Assembly: GCA_002410505.1 (NCBI GenBank)
Contig: DHSO01000022.1
Span: 1 to 64,000 of the forward strand
Length of the DNA stretch: 64,000 nucleotides
Source of the DNA: Cloacimonetes bacterium UBA5284
GTDB taxonomy: Bacteria; Cloacimonadota; Cloacimonadia; Cloacimonadales; Cloacimonadaceae
Reading direction: 5' to 3'
The notes under the pieces were generated by a model. The model was not told the origin of the DNA. It saw nothing but the letters and a program-made list of their open reading frames with translations, and did not search any database. The translations under genes and the position numbers were made by a program. Below are positions 26,773 through 33,833 of this stretch, in pieces. Each line of letters begins with the position of its first letter. Within the stretch, counting starts at the first letter, position 1.

Positions 26773-27857
26773 AAATAGCCTTAGGAATGAGTGGCGGCAT
26801 AGACAGCAGTATGTGTGCCTTGATGCTGAAGGAGCAAGGTCATGAAGTCATTGGGGTCACAATGGCAAAGTGGAGCCCGAACAGCGGGATTGTGCAAGCA
26901 GATAAACGAGGTTGTTTTGGCCCCTCCGAGCCCCGAGCACTGGATGCTGCCCGTAGAGCTGCACAAAAGCTGGGAATAGAGCATCACATCATTGATCTGG
27001 AAAGTGAATTCAAGGAATGTGTATTGCAATACTATGTGGATAGTTACATTCATGGGCAAACCCCAAATCCCTGTGTGGTGTGCAACCGAAAGATCAAGTT
27101 TGGCGAGTTGATCCGCAAGACTCGCGAACTTGGCATAGAATTTGACCGCTTTGCCACAGGTCATTATGCGCGTATAAGCTTCAATGAGCAATCCGGTAGA
27201 TATCAACTGTTCTCAGCGCTGGACAAGCGAAAAGATCAATCCTATTTTCTCAGTATGCTATCCCAGGAGCAGCTTGCTATCACGATGTTTCCTCTGGGAA
27301 ATTTACGAAAGGATGAGATAAAAGCTTTTGCTACAGCTCGTGGTTTTGAATATCTGATCAAAAAGAAGGAAAGTCAGGATTTTCTGGAGAGTTTTGACAA
27401 TAGCCCGCTATTCAAAGATGGTGGTTTCAGCCCCGGAGTATTTGTTGATAAACAGGGCAAAGTACTCGGTCGTCACCGAGCTTTGATTCATTATACGGTT
27501 GGACAGCGCAAGGGCTTGGGTTTGGCTGGTTTTGCTCACCCGCAATACGTGATAGCCATGGATTACGAAAACAACCGGATCATTGTCGGAGAAGAGGAAG
27601 ATACTTACAGCGATACTCTATACGCAAGAGATTTGAAATGGCTGTCCATAAATGAGCCAAAAACTACATTAGTCTGCGAAGCCAAAATCCGCCTGGCCCA
27701 CAAGGCTCAAGAATGCCGGGTTGAAAGAATATCGGATAACAGATACTTGGTGAAATTCAAAGAGCCAGTAAGTGCTATCACACCCGGTCAGGTTGTTGCA
27801 TTTTATGATGGTGATCTGGTATTGGGTGCCGGCTTTATCTGCGATACCACTGCCTGA
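26769..27857 (+). CDS. mnmA: tRNA 2-thiouridine synthase MnmA-type enzyme, variant cysteines
   Basis: Encodes 362 residues. The PP-loop SGGIDSS (8-14), the FATGHYARI motif and the C-terminal HYTVGQRKGLGL domain identify MnmA, which adenylates and thiolates U34 of Lys, Glu and Gln tRNAs. In classical enzymes the reactive set is an Asp and a Cys in NPDxxCN plus a Cys in the later SxxxC loop. Here the first motif reads NPCVVCN (C102, C105) and the later loop reads KKESQDFLES with no cysteine. This suggests an iron-sulfur or otherwise altered sulfur-transfer mechanism. Its start overlaps the HgdB-like gene (ATGA). Confidence 0.9.
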   Translation: MKIALGMSGGIDSSMCALMLKEQGHEVIGVTMAKWSPNSGIVQADKRGCFGPSEPRALDAARRAAQKLGIEHHIIDLESEFKECVLQYYVDSYIHGQTPNPCVVCNRKIKFGELIRKTRELGIEFDRFATGHYARISFNEQSGRYQLFSALDKRKDQSYFLSMLSQEQLAITMFPLGNLRKDEIKAFATARGFEYLIKKKESQDFLESFDNSPLFKDGGFSPGVFVDKQGKVLGRHRALIHYTVGQRKGLGLAGFAHPQYVIAMDYENNRIIVGEEEDTYSDTLYARDLKWLSINEPKTTLVCEAKIRLAHKAQECRVERISDNRYLVKFKEPVSAITPGQVVAFYDGDLVLGAGFICDTTA

Positions 27858-27886
27858 AATCATCTGGCATTCCCATCAATGGCTGT

Positions 27887-29422
27887 TTACTCCCATTCTA
27901 TGGTCGCAGGTGGCTTTGAACTGATGTCGTAAACTACGCGTGAGATCCCTTTTACTTCGTTGCAAATTCGATTGGAAACATGCATCAGAAAGGCGAAAGG
28001 AAAGTTTGTTACCTCAGCCGTCATGCCATCGACGCTGTTTACGGCGCGCAGCGCGCAGACTTGCTCGTAGGTACGTTCATCACCCATAACGCCCACACTA
28101 TGAATGGGGAGCAATACCGCGAATGCCTGCCATGTTTCATTGTATAGCTTCCATTGGTGCAGCTCATCGATAAAGATTTCGTCTGCCAATTGCAGCAATT
28201 TCACCTTATCTGCCGTGATATCACCCAATATGCGAACTGCCAGTCCCGGACCCGGGAAAGGATGTCTTTGCACCAGCTCTTCCGGCAGATCAAGCTCTTT
28301 GCCTGCTGCCCGTACCTCGTCTTTAAAAAGTTCCCGCAACGGCTCCACCAGCTTCAGATTCATCTTTTCGGGCAAGCCTCCCACGTTATGATGACTTTTA
28401 ATCGTAACCGAAGGACCGGCAAATGAAACACTCTCGATCACATCCGGATACAAAGTACCCTGAGCCAACCATTTGGCTTCCGGATGTTTAGCAGCTTCCG
28501 CTTCAAACACTTCGATGAATGATGCGCCGATTATCTTACGCTTTTGTTCGGGGTCTGTGATGCCTTGCAACCTGCCCAGAAACAGCTCCGAAGCGTCCAC
28601 AAAATCGATCTTAAGCGAAGGGTAGGCTCGAAACATATCTTTCACTTTACGGGCTTCCTGATAACGCATCAGCCCCGTATCCACAAAGATCGGAATCAAT
28701 CTTTCGCCGATTGCCCGATGCAATAATGCTGCTGCCACGGATGAATCCACACCACCGCTGAGACCCAGGATCACCTTATCGTTCTTTACCATAGACCGGA
28801 TCTTGCTGATGGCATCGTTTACAAAAGAACCTGCGTTCCAAGAGACTTTCAGACCGGATATCTCAAACAGGAAATTGTGCAGAATCTGTTTTCCACACAA
28901 GCTGTGATGAACTTCGGGATGAAACTGCAAGGCATAAATTGACAAAGTCTTATGTCTAAAAGCTGCATGATCGGAATTGGCTGTGGCAGCGATCACCTGA
29001 AAACAATCCGGAATACTGTCAATCTTGTCCGCATGACTCATCCACACCTGGCTGTCGTTTTCCACCCTACGAAACAGAATATCTTCGGATACAATGCGGA
29101 TCTGCGCTTTGCCATATTCACGTTTGGCTGCTGCAGCTACTTTGGCTCCATAGTGCTCTCCAACCAGTTGCATCCCATAACATATGCCCAGGATGGGGAT
29201 GCCCAGATTCCAGATACCGGGATCCGGTTTTGGGGCTTTTTCATTGGTAATGGAATAGGGGCTGCCAGAGAGAATCAGAGCCTTTGGTTTCAGCTCTTCC
29301 ATTTTTGTCAGCGGAGTATTGAATGGATGAATCTCTGAATACACACCGGCTTCTCGTATTTTCCGCGCGATCAGCTGAGTGTATTGAGATCCAAAGTCCA
29401 GAATAAGAACCATATTCTGCAT
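27887..29422 (-). CDS. guaA: GMP synthase (glutamine-hydrolysing)
   Basis: Encodes 511 residues. The class I glutamine amidotransferase domain (about 1-190) has the nucleophile in GICYGMQL and His-Glu in FHPEVHHS. The ATP-pyrophosphatase domain has GLSGGVDSS, and the C-terminal dimerisation domain contains HPFPGPGLAVRILG and ends KPPATIEWE. It converts XMP to GMP. Last gene of a minus-strand operon, 6 nt after the metallo-beta-lactamase-fold gene, and converging on mnmA across 29 bp. Confidence 0.97.
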   Translation of the reverse strand: MQNMVLILDFGSQYTQLIARKIREAGVYSEIHPFNTPLTKMEELKPKALILSGSPYSITNEKAPKPDPGIWNLGIPILGICYGMQLVGEHYGAKVAAAAKREYGKAQIRIVSEDILFRRVENDSQVWMSHADKIDSIPDCFQVIAATANSDHAAFRHKTLSIYALQFHPEVHHSLCGKQILHNFLFEISGLKVSWNAGSFVNDAISKIRSMVKNDKVILGLSGGVDSSVAAALLHRAIGERLIPIFVDTGLMRYQEARKVKDMFRAYPSLKIDFVDASELFLGRLQGITDPEQKRKIIGASFIEVFEAEAAKHPEAKWLAQGTLYPDVIESVSFAGPSVTIKSHHNVGGLPEKMNLKLVEPLRELFKDEVRAAGKELDLPEELVQRHPFPGPGLAVRILGDITADKVKLLQLADEIFIDELHQWKLYNETWQAFAVLLPIHSVGVMGDERTYEQVCALRAVNSVDGMTAEVTNFPFAFLMHVSNRICNEVKGISRVVYDISSKPPATIEWE

Positions 29423-29428
29423 CTTTGT

Positions 29429-30055
29429 CTACCTTACAAAGGGATTATTATGTTTTTCCAGACCGATGGAGCTGCGGGGTCCGTGTCCAGGAAATATCAG
29501 CGTATCGTCCGGCAATACAAATAGTTTATGCTTGATGGAATGTATGATCTGCTCATGGCTTCCTCCCGGAAAATCTGTGCGTCCGATGCTCTGCTCAAAG
29601 AGAGTGTCTCCGGAGATCAGATATTTCTCTGCCAGCAGGCATATACATCCGGGAGTATGACCGGGTGTATGGATCACACTGATCTGTGCTTTACCCATCT
29701 TCACAATATCACCGTCTTGTAGCAATATATCCGCAGGAGCCGGTTCCAGAGGAGTACCCATATATTCACTCATGTTCTTTTTGTTGTCTACCAGCATCGC
29801 TGCGTCCGCTTCATGGATAGCTACCGGGCAGTGCAAATTGTTCTTGAAATAGGGGATGCCACCGATGTGATCTCCATGGCCGTGCGTTATCACTATGGTA
29901 TGAACACAAAGTTTCTGGTTCTCAATGTCTGCCAGCAATACCGGAGATGGGGCAGAGGGATCTACCAGAATGGCATCTTTGGATACATCATCCCACAAAA
30001 GCCAGGTATTGGTCTGGTATGTAGGCAACAATTCATAAGCTTCGATTTTTAGCAT
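29429..30055 (-). CDS. Metallo-beta-lactamase-fold hydrolase (glyoxalase II-like)
   Basis: Encodes 208 residues. Metal ligands are seen in THGHGDHIGG (near 58-67), HTPGHTPG and SGDTLF, and the last histidine in FPGHGPRSS, the YcbL/glyoxalase II pattern. It probably hydrolyses a thioester such as a glutathione or other thiol adduct. It lies 15 nt after the ThiI-like gene and 6 nt before guaA. Confidence 0.9.
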   Translation of the reverse strand: MLKIEAYELLPTYQTNTWLLWDDVSKDAILVDPSAPSPVLLADIENQKLCVHTIVITHGHGDHIGGIPYFKNNLHCPVAIHEADAAMLVDNKKNMSEYMGTPLEPAPADILLQDGDIVKMGKAQISVIHTPGHTPGCICLLAEKYLISGDTLFEQSIGRTDFPGGSHEQIIHSIKHKLFVLPDDTLIFPGHGPRSSIGLEKHNNPFVR

Positions 30056-30070
30056 TTTTCATCCTTTTAT

Positions 30071-31066
30071 CTAGTCAAATGATAATCGGTGTTTCTTTAT
30101 AGTTTCGAGATCCGCTTTAAAACAGTTATGTTCGGCACTATCACCATCAGTAGTGATGACTGTCTTTCCTTCGGCAGGAGCTTTGGGATGGTAGTACCAA
30201 AAAATGTCCAAAGCCAATTTATGCACGTCAGGATCATCACATTTGCCACTCAATATTCCCAGTGGCCCCGCGATGTCAAGAGCTTTAACATAGGTGCCCG
30301 CGTGCAAGTCTTCCATTTTGCGATTTTCACTTTCATCTCTGCCGATGATCAATTTGCAGCTGTGGCTTAGCCGAAAATGGCGTCCATATTTCAAAAGCTC
30401 CATGTTTAGCAAATCTGTCTGCTTATGTTGCATCAGATCCTTCAAGCGCAGTGAATAGTTGCGATCAGTCAAGAGACAGCCTCCAGCCGGAGCGGGGAAA
30501 TTCTTGATCCCAAGCTCTTGTGCTAAAGCCAATTGGCGGTATCTACCCCGTCCCGAGATGTCCAGCATATCGGCTTTATCCACCCAGTTTTCTAAGATTG
30601 GTTTTGTGTCTCGTAACAATTTCTGGGATAGCGGGCGCACCAAGAGATCTCGATAACCGCTGAGTTTGCCCACGCGATTCATGGCATCTTTTCGTTGGCT
30701 CATGGGACGTTGTCCCACCACTTCTCCGGAGACCAAATAATGCGCGCCCAGCTCTTCAAGCATATCTCCGGCCATCTTAAACATCAAGGCATGGCAGTCT
30801 ATACAGGGATTCATATGCTTCCCAAATACAATTTGAGGATCCTGCATCATTTCCATGTGTTCTTTGCTGATGTCGCGAACGATTAGGTCAATATTGTTTG
30901 CGGCGGCAGATTCCAGAGCGCGTTCGATGGGCATGTAGGGTGTGAGGAAGTAAACCGGATACACAATGTAGCCGGATTTTTGCATCCATTTTATAACCAG
31001 AAGGCTATCCAATCCCCCGGAGAAAAGGGCGATAGCCGCGTATTGGGATTTGTAATTCATCATCAT
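30071..31066 (-). CDS. ThiI-like PP-loop ATP-pyrophosphatase with NFACT-R-like C-terminus
   Basis: Encodes 331 residues from the first of three tandem ATGs (31066-31058), 5 nt after the stop of the 91-residue gene. A longer reading from 31120 has an AAGGA but its extra residues lie in another frame of that gene. The PP-loop is LFSGGLDSLL. NPCIDCHALM supplies a CxxC pair and GGCLLTD another cysteine. The C-terminal third (KLIIGRDESENRKMEDLHAG) resembles the RNA-binding NFACT-R domain. Members are annotated as tRNA thiolases of the MnmA/ThiI group; the target base is not certain. Confidence 0.82.
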   Translation of the reverse strand: MMMNYKSQYAAIALFSGGLDSLLVIKWMQKSGYIVYPVYFLTPYMPIERALESAAANNIDLIVRDISKEHMEMMQDPQIVFGKHMNPCIDCHALMFKMAGDMLEELGAHYLVSGEVVGQRPMSQRKDAMNRVGKLSGYRDLLVRPLSQKLLRDTKPILENWVDKADMLDISGRGRYRQLALAQELGIKNFPAPAGGCLLTDRNYSLRLKDLMQHKQTDLLNMELLKYGRHFRLSHSCKLIIGRDESENRKMEDLHAGTYVKALDIAGPLGILSGKCDDPDVHKLALDIFWYYHPKAPAEGKTVITTDGDSAEHNCFKADLETIKKHRLSFD

Positions 31067-31071
31067 CTGTA

Positions 31072-31347
31072 CTAAGCATTTTGCTGGTAAGTATCTGTCA
31101 AGACATTTGCTGCCCGGCATTCGACTTTCCTTATCCCGGCTTCTATTGATTTGGACTCTACCCGGCCTTTGCGGAATGTTTGGCTATATTCTGTGATCGC
31201 GTTCAGGGCTATCTGAACAGGCTTATTTTTATACAGAGGCTGCTGTTTGGGGGATATTTGGGGAATGATTGTTGGTTTGAGTGGTTTGGGTGGTTTAATG
31301 AGGGTGTTTCTAATCACTGTTTCAGCTCTATTGACAGCGTTAATCAT
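31072..31347 (-). CDS. Small hypothetical protein
   Basis: Encodes 91 residues, basic, with a proline-rich N-terminal third (about 17-37) and a helical C-terminal half with regular charge patterning (about 45-90) ending YQQNA. No signal peptide, membrane segment or known motif is seen. It is judged real because it fits tightly before the ThiI-like gene in the same orientation and its C-terminal half looks like a helical domain. The ATG lies 6 nt from a 49-bp palindrome, with AAGG inside the palindrome as the only Shine-Dalgarno candidate. Its size and helical end recall small regulators such as FlgM, but I cannot support that assignment. Confidence 0.55.
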   Translation of the reverse strand: MINAVNRAETVIRNTLIKPPKPLKPTIIPQISPKQQPLYKNKPVQIALNAITEYSQTFRKGRVESKSIEAGIRKVECRAANVLTDTYQQNA

Positions 31348-31353
31348 GTGTTC

Positions 31354-31402
31354 ATCAAGCCTTAATCAAGCGTTAATTATTAACGCTTGATTAAGGCTTG
31401 AT
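31354..31402. repeat. 49-bp perfect inverted repeat upstream of the 91-residue gene
   Basis: Two perfectly complementary 24-bp arms (31354-31377 and 31379-31402) flank one base. The arms contain nested TTAA, CTTGAT and ATCAAG motifs. It is not followed by a T-run on either strand, so it is not a standard terminator. It lies 6 nt upstream of the minus-strand start codon, so in RNA it would form a long hairpin covering the likely ribosome binding site; as DNA it could be a dimeric operator. Confidence 0.85.
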
Positions 31403-31712
31403 AAAGAGATGATGTACGCCGTGAATACAGGGATAAATTGTGATGAAAATAGCAATATCAGATACATAATCTCTTGTACAACACATAACTACAAAACGCA
31501 ACAACAATCCAACTAAATCTACCAACTACATCTTTGTATAGAACTAGTAATACATTTGTTGCTTGGGGGAACTCTCGATGGTTTTATCTCATGTCCGCCC
31601 ACGCCATACATCAGGCGGATTAGTTCGCTTGATACAGTATAACGGAATTTCCCCCTAGATCAAGCTAAGAGGAAATAATCTTCCAATCAGTAAATACTAT
31701 GCCGGCAGATTT
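31403..31712. other. Intergenic region between two minus-strand units
   Basis: About 310 bp without a gene. It holds an inverted repeat TCCGCC/GGCGGA near 31597-31620 and a pair GCTTGAT (31627-31633) and ATCAAGC (31659-31665) sharing the GCTTGAT word of the adjacent palindrome. Nothing resembles a tRNA or a full intrinsic terminator. Confidence 0.5.
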
Positions 31713-33380
31713 TCACCGTATCACTGTGATCTTTTTTGTGCTAAAACCATGTTTGCTTTTTAAGCGAAACAGATATACACCTGTGGCCAGTGACTCGCTG
31801 TCAAAGATGAATCTCTGAGTACCGGGATTCACCGGACGTGACTGCAGCAGCTGTCCTCGAATATTGTATAGCTCCAATTCGCCATCATTTTTTTGGGCCA
31901 AGTGCGTGTCGAGGCTGATGGGAGAACCTTTGAAAACAGGATTTGGCATCGGGTTCATGAGAGCATAATCCTCACTTATCTGTGGGCATAATGGATCATC
32001 CACAGCAATGCCTTGAGTATTTAACAGTGCCACAAAAACGTCAAAACCACCGCTGGAATCAAGCGAGACATCGCCAAACCATGCAGTACCGGAGATACTT
32101 CCGTGTACGTAAAGATCCGAACTGCTATTGAGAGCTATTCCTCCGGCGAAATCATTGGTGCTACTCCCTACAGATGTAGCCCATACCCAGTTTCCATTGG
32201 CATCACTTTTAGCTATAAAGATATCCCAGATACCTGCTGAGGTGATCTGAGTGTCCCCAAAGCCGATTGTATTCTGGAAACTACCACACACAAACACCTC
32301 TCCATTCTCATCAATTGCAACGGAATTGCCTGTGTCTGTACCCCCTGCTCCTGCACTATTTGCCCACCGCCATACACCACCGGAGTCGATAGCTGCGATA
32401 TAAATGTCTTTCGCTCCGCCGCCCTCGACGGTAAAATCACCAAAATGTCCATCACTATAGAATTCTCCTGTGATACAACAGATATTGTTCGAATTCACTG
32501 CAATATCCCACACATCATCGTAATAGCTGAATCCGCCACATGCTTCCGCCCATAGCCAAATGCCGTCACTATCCAGTTTAGCTACAAAAACGTCGTTGGC
32601 CCCGTAACTCTCCAAAGAGAATTCACCGAATGCTGCTAAATTCCTGAAATGACCGCTGAGATAAATGTTTCCGTCGTTGTCTATTGAGAGCGCTTTGCCT
32701 TCATCAACGTTTGTGCCTCCGGCATGATTTACCCACTGCCAATTTCCATCTGCGCTCATCTTTGCGACAAAGATGTCCTTGTATCCATATGGACTTACCT
32801 CAAAGTCACCGAAAACAGCAGTATCATATATGTAACCGGTCAGGTAACATCCCCCATCGGGATTCATGGCAATATCATAGCCATGATCTTCTCCGCTACT
32901 GCCGGCGCTGCGTACCCAAAGCCAGTTGCCGTCACTATCCAGCTTTGCCACAAATATGTCATAATCCCCTGCACTAACCAAAGAATGGGTGCCAAAAGAT
33001 GCAGTTGATTCAAAAATGCCTGTCAGATACACATTGCCGGCATTGTCTACTGCGATGCTCCAAGCATCATCGGAACCGGTGCCTCCTGCTTTCTGAGCCC
33101 ACAACCACTCACCATCAGGGTTCATCTTTGCAATATAGGCATCTGTATCTCCATTGCTACTCAATAAGCCGGGTCCAAATGTAGTGTCACCCAAAAAATG
33201 TCCGCAAACATATATGTTATCATCTTCATCACAGGCAATGCCCCGTGCGCGTTGGGTGTTTTCTCCTGTGGCATTAGTAATCCATGCCCATTGAGGGCCT
33301 ATTTGTGCGTAGAGCGGCATAGTACTCAGCATAGTTGCCAGCAGTATCCCAAAATTCAAAAAGCTCTTCAAACGTTTCAT
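31713..33380 (-). CDS. Exported SBBP-repeat propeller protein with T9SS-type sorting domain
   Basis: Encodes 555 residues. A signal peptide ends near LYAQ (residue 25). Seven repeats of about 61 residues follow (about 28-455), each with a WxWA or similar opening, a GxAxDxxGNxYxxG core and a DxFVAKxDxDG end, matching SBBP/beta-propeller repeats. Seven copies suggest one closed seven-bladed propeller. The C-terminal domain (about 480-555: PNPVFKGSPI ... LYNIRGQLL ... LATGVYLFRLKS) is a type IX-secretion sorting signal. AGGAGG lies 4 nt before the start. Surface adhesion or binding is plausible, with no enzymatic motif seen. Confidence 0.9.
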   Translation of the reverse strand: MKRLKSFLNFGILLATMLSTMPLYAQIGPQWAWITNATGENTQRARGIACDEDDNIYVCGHFLGDTTFGPGLLSSNGDTDAYIAKMNPDGEWLWAQKAGGTGSDDAWSIAVDNAGNVYLTGIFESTASFGTHSLVSAGDYDIFVAKLDSDGNWLWVRSAGSSGEDHGYDIAMNPDGGCYLTGYIYDTAVFGDFEVSPYGYKDIFVAKMSADGNWQWVNHAGGTNVDEGKALSIDNDGNIYLSGHFRNLAAFGEFSLESYGANDVFVAKLDSDGIWLWAEACGGFSYYDDVWDIAVNSNNICCITGEFYSDGHFGDFTVEGGGAKDIYIAAIDSGGVWRWANSAGAGGTDTGNSVAIDENGEVFVCGSFQNTIGFGDTQITSAGIWDIFIAKSDANGNWVWATSVGSSTNDFAGGIALNSSSDLYVHGSISGTAWFGDVSLDSSGGFDVFVALLNTQGIAVDDPLCPQISEDYALMNPMPNPVFKGSPISLDTHLAQKNDGELELYNIRGQLLQSRPVNPGTQRFIFDSESLATGVYLFRLKSKHGFSTKKITVIR

Positions 33381-33402
33381 AATTCCTCCTAGATTTTGTG
33401 AG

Positions 33403-33432
33403 TTAATATGATCAATTGACAGATGATGTCAA
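33403..33432 (-). promoter_or_regulatory. Predicted promoter of the SBBP protein gene with overlapping inverted repeat
   Basis: On the minus strand, TTGACA (33432-33427) and TATTAA (33408-33403) are 18 nt apart, about 22 nt upstream of the start. The -35 box is one arm of an inverted repeat TTGACA-N5-TGTCAA (33416-33432), a possible operator. Confidence 0.55.
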
Positions 33433-33833
33433 GCACAAAATATCCTTGTAAGGTTATGAGATATATGACATTTAGGGATGTGTGAAATTACAATAATAAC
33501 AAAAAGAATTAATCTGATATCATTAGCACAAAAAGACTTTTCAATCTGAAGGCGAGATAAATTGCCTGTCCATGGTCGCTGCTCTTCTAATGTCCTTATA
33601 TCGGGGTTTGCCGGGAAATTCATGATTCCCTACTAAAGCCAAAGATACATTATAAATTACTCACGAACACTCATAGCACCCGGTTTATGAAGCATGTTGG
33701 GGTTGTGGATATATTGCAACACTACTTTAGGATTGATGGCATTACTTGCTTTTATATTGTTTACACAAAATCAAGAAAAAATATGTTGCATAAAAGCATT
33801 GACAAAAAACGAAACAAGATTAACAATGTATTC
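33433..33833. other. Intergenic region before the TPR histidine kinase
   Basis: About 400 bp of AT-rich sequence between divergent genes. It probably contains the kinase promoter but no -35/-10 pair stands out. Upstream in-frame ATGs of the kinase at 33687 and 33783 lie here. Confidence 0.4.

Noticed and set aside
31067..31120. Upstream ATG for the ThiI-like gene with AAGGA spacing
   Set aside because: Its extra 18 residues are read out of frame through the end of the 91-residue gene and do not resemble a PP-loop protein N-terminus.
31627..31665. GCTTGAT/ATCAAGC pair as a terminator
   Set aside because: The loop is 25 nt and no T-run follows; kept only as a shared word with the palindrome.
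33429..33623. Minus-strand 64-residue frame with an AGGG-type ribosome binding site
   Set aside because: It overlaps the predicted promoter and -35 region of the SBBP gene, changes character midway and has no recognisable domain; more likely chance.
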